Assembly (NCBI GenBank): GCA_039583875.1
Contig: CM077160.1
Location: 110,313,530 to 110,377,529 of the forward strand
Length of the DNA: 64,000 nucleotides
Source: Platanthera guangdongensis
Lineage: Eukaryota > Streptophyta > Magnoliopsida > Asparagales > Orchidaceae
Reading direction: 5' to 3'
Shown: positions 55,514 to 64,000 of the stretch, piece after piece
How positions within the stretch are numbered: position 1 is the stretch's first letter
Layout: every line of letters starts with the position of its first letter
Notes under the pieces: generated by a model
Database searches by the model: none
Told to the model about the DNA's origin: nothing
Seen by the model: the letters and a program-made list of their open reading frames with translations, nothing else
Position numbers and translations under genes: made by a program

Positions 55514-56259
55514 TGTAAAAAGAGCTAAAAAAGAAAATTTTATTGCTCCAAAAAAATAATTATTACACAGGTATGCTCCCTTATTTATAGAAATAGGGGA
55601 GATGAGAGAATACAACAAGTGATGTGAGACTAAATACAAGCCGCGCGGGCTGGGCGGTTTGACCATGTCAAACCGCCAGACTATACAACAAATACAATCT
55701 CCTGGGAAGTCTCTGAACACCTGCTGCGGCTAACCGCCAGACCGTTGTTGCGGCTAACATCCAAACCGCTGCTATGGCTAACCTCTAGACCGCTACTACG
55801 GCTAACCACCAGATTGATGTTGTGGCTAACCTCTAGACCGCTGCTACGACTAAACTCCAGACCGCTGTTGCGGCTAACCACCAGACTACTGTTGTGGCTA
55901 ACCTCTAGACCGCTGCTACGACTAACCTCCATACCACTGCTGCAACTAACCACCAGACAGCTGCTGCAGATAACGACCACACCGCTGTTGTGCCTAACCT
56001 CCAGACTGCTGTTGCGGCAAATTAACTACCAGACTGCAGTTGTGGCTAACCTCCAGGCCACTGCTGGGGACAGCCACCAGGTCGCTGCTGCGGAAAACTA
56101 CTAGGCCACTACTGCGGAGAACCACCATGCCGCTACGATGGATTCTCACCAAGCCGTTGGGAAAGTTGGCAGACAGGTCGCTGGTCCAAACCGCCAGACC
56201 GCTGAACAAATAGGCCGCTGCGACTAGAAATACTAACCATCCGGTCTCATGTTCCAACA
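55514..56259 (-). repeat. 5' LTR of copia element 4
   Basis: 746 bp. In minus-strand sense it starts TGTTGGAACATGAG and ends CTTTTTACA. TATA box on the minus strand at 55582-55589. The 24-bp array (55727-56150, about 17-18 copies) accounts for the extra length: 146 bp more than the other LTR is close to six units. Confidence 0.87.
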
Positions 56260-56614
56260 ATTGCCAACAATGAGCAATAAAAAACCCAACTCAAAGGAGC
56301 ACGCAAAGGCAATCATACTGCGGAGCTGTAAGGTGGTAATCACTCCCAACAAAACGTTTGAACCTAAGGACACAAATTATATACCCTCTCCTCCTTATAG
56401 TAAACTTAAGGACGTTTAATCTTCTATCTCCTACCTCTCCAAACTAAAAAAAGATCATATGATGAGCATTATATTAATTTTTTGAATCGTTCAAACAAAT
56501 TCATATAAATTTACCATTGTGTGAAGTCATCGTGCAAATGTCGAAGTATGCAAAATACCTCAAAAATTTATTATTAAATAAAAAAACTTGAGGATATTTC
56601 TATTGTTCAACTTA
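56260..56614 (+). pseudogene. Athila-type gag end, part 3
   Basis: After the target duplication a frame reads SKEHAKAIILRSCKVV, the conserved end of Athila-type gag before protease, then PSPPYSKLKDV and a stop near 56418. A second short match (VQMSKYAKYLKNLL) lies near 56530-56580. The MITE at 56615 interrupts this stretch. It is the continuation of 20659-20911 and 32138-32543. Confidence 0.75.
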
Positions 56615-56814
56615 GGTTGTGTTTGACGCGGTTTATCGTAGCTTATTTTTTCCGATGAGGTTGGACAAAACGTCATGATCATAAAATGTATCTTTGGTAT
56701 TACAAATGTTACAAAAAAAACTAGTTTGAATCAAAAGATTTTGATATGACAATGATATTTTTGTCCAATCTCACCGGAGCAAATAAGTTGCAATAAACTG
56801 CACCAAACACAACC
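56615..56814. mobile_element. Tourist-like MITE 1
   Basis: 200 bp with terminal inverted repeats GGTTGTGTTTG... and ...CAAACACAACC, continuing imperfectly for about 20 bp, and TTA on both sides (56612-56614, 56815-56817). The GG...CC ends and TTA duplication fit PIF/Harbinger-derived Tourist MITEs. No coding capacity. Confidence 0.75.
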
Positions 56815-56879
56815 TTAATGTGAAATGTTCAGTGGTTTTATTAATTAAATTTCCAAAGAAATTAAATGATCCGGGTAGT

Positions 56880-57235
56880 TTTTATATTTCTTTCTTATTT
56901 GATGATTTATTAGTAAAACATGTTTTGACCGATCTTGGTGTTAGCATAAATTTGATGTCATACTCTATTCTTAACAAATTATGAATAAAAGAATCTAATC
57001 CTTGTAGGATGAACATCCAATTAGCAGATCGTTCAACCAAATATCCAATGAGTATTATTGACAAAATTACCTTTTTGATAGATTTTATCATCTTCAACAT
57101 TAAAGAGGATATCGCGGTGCCACTAATTGACGGTTGCCCCTTCCTTGCCAACTTTGTTGTTATTATTGATGTTAGTAATGGTAAAGTTGAGTCTAGTATG
57201 ATGAAGTTATCTTTACTATTAACTCATTTATGAAA
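56880..57235 (+). pseudogene. Athila-type aspartic protease remnant
   Basis: Reads DLLVKHVLTDLGVSINLM, then MNIQLADRSTKYPMSIIDKI, FIIFNIKEDIAVPLIDGCPFLAN, FVVIIDVSNGKV. This is the Athila-type protease, with DLG in the active-site position. A stop near 56984 splits it. It is strongly diverged and AT-rich, in line with an old element. Confidence 0.75.
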
Positions 57236-57439
57236 AATACGTTTTCAAATAATAACTCATGTATTTTTCTTGGAGACTTCATATGATGAATACTTCATTT
57301 TATTGTCTTATTTTATTTCATCATCATATTTATATAAAGAAATTTTTGAATTTCTTAGTCATTTATCTCATTTAAATAATGAAAAACAATCACTAATTCT
57401 CTGATTAACAAAATTTTAGAATTATCAAGTGAACGATTA

Positions 57440-58510
57440 AAACTTCTTATGAAGAACTTCCTCTCCTTGAATTAAAATGAGTATATGATCATTTAGAATA
57501 TTTATTTTTGGAGGAGGATTCTAAACTACATGTAATTTTTTTAAAACTTTTTTAACTGAAATTGAAAATTCTAAATTATTAAAATTTTAAAAGATCATCG
57601 TTGCGCATTGGTGTGGAAAATTACAGATATCAAAGAAATTAATCCTTCTTTTTACACTCATAAAAATTTTGTTGGGAGTGAATTCTCATAAAATAATTTA
57701 GTCTTAACGCCGCTTAAATCCTAACATGAAAGAAATAATTATGGCGGGGTTATTAAACTCTTAGATGTGAGTATTATCTATTCAATTTTAAATTGTACTT
57801 GGATTATTCAGGTCCAAGTAGTGCCAAAGAAAGGGGATTACATTCATCCAGAATTAAAAAAAAAATTAATTCCGACAAGAACATTATGGGATGATGAGTG
57901 GGCATTGATTATCACAAATTAAATGATGTTACTCATGACCATCATTTTTCTTTGTCATTCATGGATCAACTCCTTGAACGATTGTTGAGACATTCTTTCT
58001 ATTGTTTTTTATGGTCTCTCACGTTGTTTTCAAAATCCAATCGCTACTGAAGATCTAGAGAAAACAACTTTCATTTGTTCTTTTGGCACCTTCGTCTATC
58101 ACAAGATATCATTTGGTCTTTATAATGCGTCGGCTACATCTCAAATATGTATGCTAGCAATTTTTGATAAACTAGTGGAAGATATAATGTAAGTTTTCAT
58201 GGATAATTTCTCTATTTTCGGAGATTCATTTGATATTTGTGTAGACAACCATTAATGTGTTCTCCAAAAATGTGAGGACATTAATTTCGTGTTAGATTGG
58301 GAGAAGTGTCATTTTATGGTGCGTGAGGGGTTGTTCTTAGGCCATAAAATTTCTAGCAAGGGAATAGGGGTAGGCAAGGCTAAAATAGAAAAAAAACTAC
58401 CTCCTCCTTTCAATGTTAAGGTCGTTCGTAATTTCTTAGGACATGTTACTTTTTATCGCAATTTTATTAAAGATTTTTCTAAAATAACTAAATTCCTACT
58501 CATTTACTAA
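57440..58510 (+). pseudogene. Athila-type reverse transcriptase remnant
   Basis: Shifting frames give the RT order: WKITDIKEINPSF (near 57610), VQVVPKKGD (near 57815), VGIDYHKLNDVTHDHHFSLSF (57900-57960), then the late RT/connection block in an open frame at 58289-58510 (LDWEKCHFMVREGLFLGHKI; VVRNFLGHVTFYRNFIKDFSK). The catalytic aspartates lie in a frameshifted stretch near 58190-58210. The RNase H and integrase that should follow are absent: the next 1 kb is unrelated. Confidence 0.8.
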
Positions 58511-58860
58511 AAAAAAAGATGCGTCAAAAGATCCACTGACCAGTCACACTGTAACATTAGGGAGTGGACGAGTTTGAGACATTTTTAACCATAATTTTCC
58601 ACGAATTGAGCATAATTTAATTTTTTAAATTGCAAGGCCTCAGGTCAGGCCGTCACTTGAACCCTTAACTTTGCAAAACAAATCTTATTTAAAGGGTACT
58701 GTTATTGGCAAACTCACTTTCATTTCTACCAAATCAGAAAAAAAATAGTTTCAGTCATTTTTTGCATTTCTTTCTCTTCCCAAAAAATACTACTGGCACA
58801 ACAATCTTGCTTTTTTACAATTTTTTGTATTTTTGAATTGAGTCTCAAATGTTTCTCATT
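58511..58860. other. AT-rich segment without gene
   Basis: About 350 bp between the Athila RT and the foldback block. No coding or structural signal was recognised; the sudden end of RT at 58510 implies a deletion or replacement. Confidence 0.5.
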
Positions 58861-59335
58861 TGAAAAAGTGATATACATGAAAGTTGTAGAACTCATCGAG
58901 ATCTACAAATTTTTATGTTGACCATTTTTTTGATTTGAAGCCGTTTAGACTTCCAATTTGGGCCCGAAAAAAGACACGCACGGAACGAGATATCCGTACA
59001 AATTTTCGGCGTGATTTTTTTCGGGATCCAAATCGGAAGTCTAAACTATTTCAAATCAAAACGTATTCAACATAAGAGTTGTCAATCTCGTGGAGATCTA
59101 CAACTTTCATGTTGAACACTTTTTAATTTGAAACCGTTTAAGCCCCTGATTTGACCTCCGAAAAAAGTCACGTCGATCACGGGCGTCCGTACATAAGTTC
59201 GGCGTGACTTTTTTCAGGGGTCAAATCGGGGGTATAAATTGCTTCAAATCTAAAAGTGTTCTCATGAAAGTTGTAGATCTTTTCGAGATCTACAACTTTC
59301 ATGTTGAACACTTCTCATGAAAATGTACCTATAAG
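58861..59335. repeat. Double foldback block (nested inverted repeats)
   Basis: Two successive hairpins. In the first, TTGAAGCCGTTTAGACTTCC...GGGCCCGAAAAAAG pairs with a downstream TTTTTTCGGGATCC...GGAAGTCTAAAC. In the second, TTTGAAACCGTTTAAGCCCC...CCGAAAAAAGTCACG pairs with CGTGACTTTTTTCAGGGG. Flanking and between them, ATGAAAGTTGTAGATCT words pair with AGATCTACAACTTTCAT. The two units are similar to each other. It resembles foldback or MULE-type subterminal repeats, but I see no transposase. Confidence 0.75.
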
Positions 59336-59520
59336 ACGCAGTTCAAAAAGACGCGAAAACTTTTATATTTATTTGCTAGTAACAAAATGATTTTCAAATA
59401 GCCACTTTGAAAAATAAGAATTTGCTAATAGTAATGATTTACTAGAAACTAAATTAAATTTACTTGTAACATCACCCTATTTAAAGGCGGTCTCTCCCTC
59501 ACATTTTCCTCACCCATCTG

Positions 59521-60347
59521 GTGTCCATTCCCCACCATCTCATATTTTCATCTCTCACTCCGCTTCCTTTCCTCTCTTTCTTTTTCTTCATGGCATCTCC
59601 CCGCACACACCACTTTGGTGCTTCTTTTTCTTCATGGCAACTCCCCGCACACACCACTTTGGTGCTTCTTCTTCTTCTGCTGCACAAGACGAGCCACCAA
59701 CGGTTGAATCCATGGTTGCCTTCACCCTTTCTACTCATCATCCGTGCGATCATTTTTTTCACCAAGTCTTTTGGCGTCCCCCAAACCATTGGTTGGGGTG
59801 TTTTGGCCGACATCAAGCAAGATAGTGCGGTGCAAGAACATTTATCTATACTAGGGTGGAGAGCGTTATTTGTCATAACGGTGCCCGCATATTTTGAACA
59901 CACCATTGAGCCACTACCACTGGGATGGGCACAACAATATGTTGAGTTTCGAGCACGTGGACGGACACATGTTATTACTTTGCATCAATTCAATACCTAT
60001 ATGGGTTTCTTCGACGATGCATTTGCTATCTCCTCTAGTTACTCCACAATTCTCACAAATTTCCCTATATAAGGGATACAACCGGCAGGAGTTATGGGTA
60101 CAAATTAGCAATGATATCTCTCCTACATTTTGAAAAAAAAAAATCTGTGGCTCGTCATCTCCTTTACCATGCTCTTTGTATTATTCACTGCCTCCTCACT
60201 TTCATGCTCTTCAGTCACGGTGAAAGTCATGGGGTGGTGACTCGCTCCAATTTACAATATTTATATAATATATTCGAGTTAGCCCCACTCAACGTGGGTG
60301 TGTTGCTTGGCCTCTTTTTTGGTACCAACGTGAAAACAAGAGGTTAA
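59521..60347 (+). pseudogene. Athila envelope-position ORF (ATHILA ORF-1-like)
   Basis: Open at 59521-60072 with a shifted continuation at 60111-60347. Recognisable blocks: LSILGWRALFVITVPAYFEH, YVEFRARGRTHVITLHQF, then RHLLYHALCIIHCLL, GVVTRSNLQYLYNIFEL and LNVGVLLGLFFG. This matches the ATHILA ORF-1 family found after pol in Athila elements. The N-terminus includes a 44-bp tandem duplication. A likely start is the ATG at 59590 (MASPRTHHFG). The frame runs into MITE 2. Function unknown; envelope-like by position only. Confidence 0.68.
59583..59670 (+). repeat. 44-bp tandem duplication in Athila ORF
   Basis: TTCTTCATGGCA(T/A)CTCCCCGC... is present twice in a row with one or two differences. 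As 44 is not a multiple of three, the duplication shifts the frame: the second copy, starting MATPRTHHFG, is in the alternative frame. Confidence 0.75.
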
Positions 60348-60567
60348 GGCTTCATTTGGTTCGGCGGTGGAGGGTCGATCCGGAGGGTGGAAACGGAGTA
60401 TTCGAATCGGAGGGGGGAGGTGGCTTCTCCAAACGGAGCTATTTTGGGCGTTTCTCAGGGCGGGCGGGTGGAAACGGAGCAAACGCCGCCGGAGGTTCAT
60501 TTGTTTCCCCGCCTTCCGGCGGCGTTTGCCCAAAACGGAGCGGCAAAACGCCGAACCAAATAGATCC
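60348..60567. mobile_element. Tourist-like MITE 2
   Basis: 220 bp with inverted ends GGCTTCATTTGGTTCGGCG and CGCCGAACCAAATAGATCC (about 15 of 19 paired) and TAA on both sides (60345-60347, 60568-60570). GC-rich inside, with further self-complementary words (ACGCCGCCGGAGG against CTTCCGGCGGCGT). The ATTTGGTTCGGCG ends resemble Tourist/PIF MITEs. It interrupts or ends the Athila ORF. Confidence 0.75.
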
Positions 60568-60639
60568 TAAGTAGTATGCTCCATGAAGACCCATGTATTA
60601 CACACCTCCTCAAGAGGATGGGGTTTTGGAACGAGCTTC

Positions 60640-61043
60640 CCCCTATGACCATAGTCTGAGATCTCTTGATACGACCCAAACCAATCTCAAGGAGAAAAAT
60701 ACATAAATTGGATCGTAATATTGATGGAAATGATTACAAGATAACTGATCTCACCTAAGGACAGCGGCCCTGACAGCTCGACCTTCTGACGAGGGAAGAC
60801 TCTTTCGTGCATCCGCTAAGACACACCAAAAGAACACAATACATTCAACATGAACAAACCCTAAACCAAGTCCCACTATTTATAAGAGTCATAGCTGGGG
60901 GAAATTACATAAATACCTTGAATATAAAATAAGAACATATCATCCCTTTCCCTTCACGCTTCAGAACTTTAAGGCCTTGGGTATGGTGCATCGTCAAGGG
61001 GAAGGGTAAGGGTGTTGAAATTTCACAAGATGAACAGAAGATA
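60640..61043 (-). repeat. Possible LTR fragment, minus strand
   Basis: On the minus strand: TATA box CTTATAAATAG (near 60885), then about 220 bp later CGTATCAAGAG (near 60665), which resembles a degenerate tRNA-iMet primer site. That is the order TATA, R-U5, primer site. No partner was found. A short plus-strand reading resembling the end of an Athila ORF (60575-60660) is an alternative explanation for the left part. Confidence 0.3.
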
Positions 61044-61055
61044 GCTCTGATACCA
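61044..61055 (-). other. Primer-site sequence beside a 3' LTR
   Basis: The minus strand reads TGGTATCAGAGC. It abuts the LTR of copia element 5 on the side away from that element's pol, where flanking host DNA is expected. See findings. Confidence 0.7.
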
Positions 61056-62493
61056 AGTAAAAACTTTCAGAGCAATCAAGCTGACAACTTGATCAAGCGG
61101 AAAGCGGGAACCAGGCGCAGTAACACTCCAACCATAAACTGAACTAAGTAAATCAGAGACAACATAAGACAACAACAAGTCTTGTAATATCAACTATCTT
61201 CTTTACAAGGCTAGACATATATGACGAGACATGATTCGCCAATGTATAAAGGAGAAGCATACAAGCAAACAAGAAACTTCAAGTCGGGCGGACTGCCTCA
61301 GAGACCGTCGAGTCCACTGAGTCCGCCGAGACCGCCAAGCCGCTGCTGCACCAAACTGATCTACGGAGTCCACGAAATCCGCGGACAACCTGTTATTCTG
61401 CTGAACACCTTGCTCGTTCTCTGCAAGCCGCCTGACTGCAGAAATCTCCTAGCAGCCAGAGTCCGCGAACAAGCCGCTGTCGAACTGAAAGAACAGACCG
61501 TCGAGACCGGTGGACAGGTTATTGAACTGGAATCGCTGAAGGAGAGAAGGCTGGCTGGCCGCAAAGGTGACCTACTGCAAAAACGCTGATTATTAACTGC
61601 AAGCTCCACTGTTCCCTGACCGTAGTCAGAACCAGATTCCTGGCTTCTTAGTGCTACTGCACAACCTGCAAACAGCAAACCAGTTAACCTTCTCAAACCG
61701 TGCGGACAGAAAATCCGAGGCCACAGCAATTAACTGACGCTCAACTTACTGTTCATTCAGTTACTGTTGATGTGATGGGGGTCTTATTTATAAGCACGGA
61801 GAGGAGTGTGGTTACCGCCCTAGTGGATAGAATCACCACCCCAGCTCGCAGCTAGCACCAAACAGTCTGTTCGGTCCGCATGGACAAGGCCAGACATCAG
61901 TCTATCCGCCTGCTATCAAAGGAGGCCGGACATGAAGCTAGTCTGCATGTCAGCGGACACCGCACCAGCCCGCAATAAGCAATATCCACGACCAAAGGCA
62001 CAAACTGCCCGGTCAACCAGCAGCCATTGCGGGCTCTGCAATCAACTTGGACTTGTCATAGCTTATGACCAAGTTCAGCAACCAGTGAACTTCTGGCGTG
62101 AGCTCCGTGGACATGAACTATCAATCCGCTCAGTCCGCTCAGACTGCCAGATCAATCCAGTTCGCCTAATCATGAACTACGCGGTTATCACCTAACCGCT
62201 CCACCAGAGATCAAGGGCACAGGCCAATGCCGATCTCCTGAGCTCCAAAGGCAGTCCGCATCAAGCGGTCTCCGTGAACTCAGAAATAGCCCGCTACACC
62301 CGCGGATACACACCTATCTACACGGTTACTTCAGGGAACAGACAACAGCAAAAACACACGCCGAACATGCTGGTTTCCATCACCAGGCCGCAACATCAGA
62401 CTGCTCAGGCCGCACTACCAGTCTGCCAGACTATCCGCCCAGGCCGCGCGGTCTGCCTGATCAACCCCTACTTTCACTTCACAATTTTCAACA
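61056..62493 (-). repeat. LTR of copia element 5
   Basis: About 1.44 kb. In minus-strand sense it starts TGTTGAAAATTGTG right after the purine tract AAGGGGGAG, has a TATA box at plus 61785-61792, and ends near CTTTCAGAGC...TTTTTACT. It contains many GCGGTCTG/CCGCGGAC-type words. The left edge is inferred from the primer-site sequence. No gene was seen. Confidence 0.75.
61785..61792 (-). promoter_or_regulatory. TATA box of copia element 5 LTR
   Basis: The minus strand reads TATAAATA about 700 bp into the LTR. Confidence 0.5.
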
Positions 62494-64000
62494 CTCCCCC
62501 TTAAAGTGAGAAGTGGTGACCAAGCCCAACAGTCCCCGTAACTGAGTAAACGACACCTTCGGCAGCGGCTTCGTGAAGATGTCCGCGATGTTGTCCTCAC
62601 TCCACACATGCTCCATCATAAGAGATCCCTCCAACACCTTTTCACGAATGAAGTGATGCTCAACCTCTATATGCTTGGTCCACGCTTGACACACTAGATT
62701 ATTAACCAGTTTCATGGCACTCTCATTTTCATCACACAACAGAGTTGGACAGCGCACTTCTTCATAGACATCCTCTACTAATCTCCTGAGCCAGATGGCT
62801 TCCCGAGCTGCCAAGGCCGAAGCCTTGTACTCTGCTTCCGTAGTAGATACAAACACTGAGTCTTATTTCTTGATACACCAAGAGATACTGGTCGATCCAC
62901 ATGTGAAGACATAACTGAATGTTGACTTCCGGTCATCTGAATCTCCCCCATAATCAGCATCCGACTATCCTTGCAGAGTAAAATTAGTGTCTCTCCGATA
63001 AAGGAGACCCATATCAGAAGTGGACTTCACAAACTTCAGAATGTTCCTTGCCGCCATCAGATGAGGCTTACTGGGTTCCTCCATATACCGACTTACTCGG
63101 CCAACCGCATAAGCAATGTCTGGCATTGTAATTGTCAAGTAGATAAGACTCTCAACCAGAGCCAGAAACACCAAAGGATCTGGAAGAATCCTTCCATCAT
63201 CCCGCCGAAGTTTGACGCTAGAATCAAAAGAAGTAGAGATACTCTTCCCCTTTCGCATGCCGAATCGCTGAACGATCCGTTCTGCATATCCCTTCTAGGA
63301 CACGAGTATGTCGCTCTCTTTCCTCTCCACCTCGAGTCCAAGGAAATGATGGAGCTCACCCAAGTTCTTCATCTCGAATCTTATAGCTAGCTCTGCCCTG
63401 AGCCTAGCTACATTCTCCTTGGAGTTCCATGTAATGATCATGTCATCCATATACAACAGCACCAAGACCATAAGCTCCCCCTTCTTCTTGATGAACAAGC
63501 TCGAGTCTGAATTAAAAGCAAGATAACCTCAGAACTGGAGGTATTCTATGATCTTCCCATACCAGACTCGAGGAGCCTGCTTCAAATCGTAGAGGGCTTT
63601 CCGGAGCTTGCAGACATAGTCCGGATGTTATTCAGATATATATCCCAGTGGCTGATCCATGACGATGTCTTTGTCAATTTCTCCATAAAAAGGGCGTTAT
63701 TTACATCTAGCTCCCACATCTTCCAGCTCTGGAAAGCCGCCAAGGCCATCACCACCCGAACTGAAGTCATCTTCACCACGGGACTAAACGTCTCCTCATA
63801 GTCTTCTTTGTACTGTTATGAAAAACCTCGAGCTACATGGCGTGTCTTGTACCGCTCGATGCTTCCATCCACCTTCTTCTTTAGCTTCTATGCCCACTTA
63901 CAAGTCACAGGAGTAACGCTATCAACCTTGGGCACAAGGTCCCGGGTCTCATTCATCTTGAGGGCAGTCATCTCCTCATCCATGGAATCTTCCCACTCCT
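62488..64000 (-). pseudogene. Copia RT and RNase H, element 5 (runs off window)
   Basis: Read on the minus strand from the right edge: a linker with VTPVTCKWA, then [62 protein letters not shown] (YMDD in place of the more usual YVDD), and KNLGELHHFLGLEVERKE. RNase H follows: DIAYAVGRVSRYMEEPSKPH, STTEAEYKASALAAREAIWL, TKHIEVEHHFIREKVLEG, ADIFTKPLPKVSFTQLR. Stops and frameshifts lie near 62960, 63295, 63500 and 63690. This is a different copia lineage from the others here. Confidence 0.85.

Larger units (their letters stand above)
32544..56259 (-). mobile_element. Ty1/copia element 4, split by Tat insertion
   Basis: A minus-strand copia element of the same lineage as element 3. Its 3' LTR is at 32544-33143, RT-RNase H at 33199-34950, gag-integrase at 53279-55234 and 5' LTR at 55514-56259. 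An 18.2-kb gypsy insertion separates the halves and is bounded by a perfect CACTG duplication. The outer flanks ATCGC (32539-32543) and ATTGC (56260-56264) form a target duplication with one C-T change, placing the element inside the Athila gag. Without the insertion it would be about 5.5 kb. Confidence 0.88.

Noticed and set aside
1..64000. tRNA, rRNA or host genes
   Set aside because: Primer-site words resemble tRNA ends but no tRNA fold was found, and every long frame I could interpret belongs to a mobile element.

Overview
This window is plant nuclear DNA made almost entirely of LTR retrotransposons nested in one another. I found no host gene, tRNA, rRNA or CRISPR array. The evidence for a flowering plant is: Ty1/copia elements primed by initiator-Met tRNA, including Sirevirus-like ones with an extra gene after pol; an Athila-type Ty3/gypsy relic; a Tat-type gypsy element with a second RNase H and antisense genes; and Tourist-like MITEs. 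The species cannot be named from this. The nesting and decay suggest repeat-rich heterochromatin.

Layout. 1-831 is a fragment of the accessory-gene tail of Sirevirus family 2. 832-16638 is Sirevirus element 1 (minus strand): accessory gene, a spacer full of TGTCGACAC palindromes, pol, gag, and a 5' LTR split by copia element 3 (10417-15639). 16639-20658 holds three LTR pieces from other families. From 20659 an old Athila element is the host of later insertions. Its gag is cut by Sirevirus element 2 (20912-32137) and again by copia element 4 (32544-56259, minus). Copia 4 is itself cut by an 18.2-kb Tat-type gypsy insertion (35074-53273, target duplication cactg). Athila resumes at 56260 with gag/protease, RT and an envelope-like ORF, and carries two MITEs and a foldback block. 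61056-64000 is the 3' half of another copia element (minus strand).

How the parts work together. Each retroelement encodes gag, protease, integrase, RT and RNase H, and nearly all copies are broken by stops, frameshifts or deletions. Two features stand out. First, both Sirevirus families have an extra gene behind its own TATA box. An array of short family-specific motifs lies next to that internal TATA box, and the same motif array lies upstream of the LTR TATA box, so genome and accessory transcripts may share one regulator. Second, the Tat element carries two genes antisense to pol, each with a TATA box and canonical GT-AG introns whose phases match the reading frame. It also has a 12-copy tandem array after pol and an unusual mosaic of two LTR types at its ends.

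Boundaries come from reading terminal motifs, primer sites and target duplications by eye. Family names are by recognition of protein motifs, not by database search.
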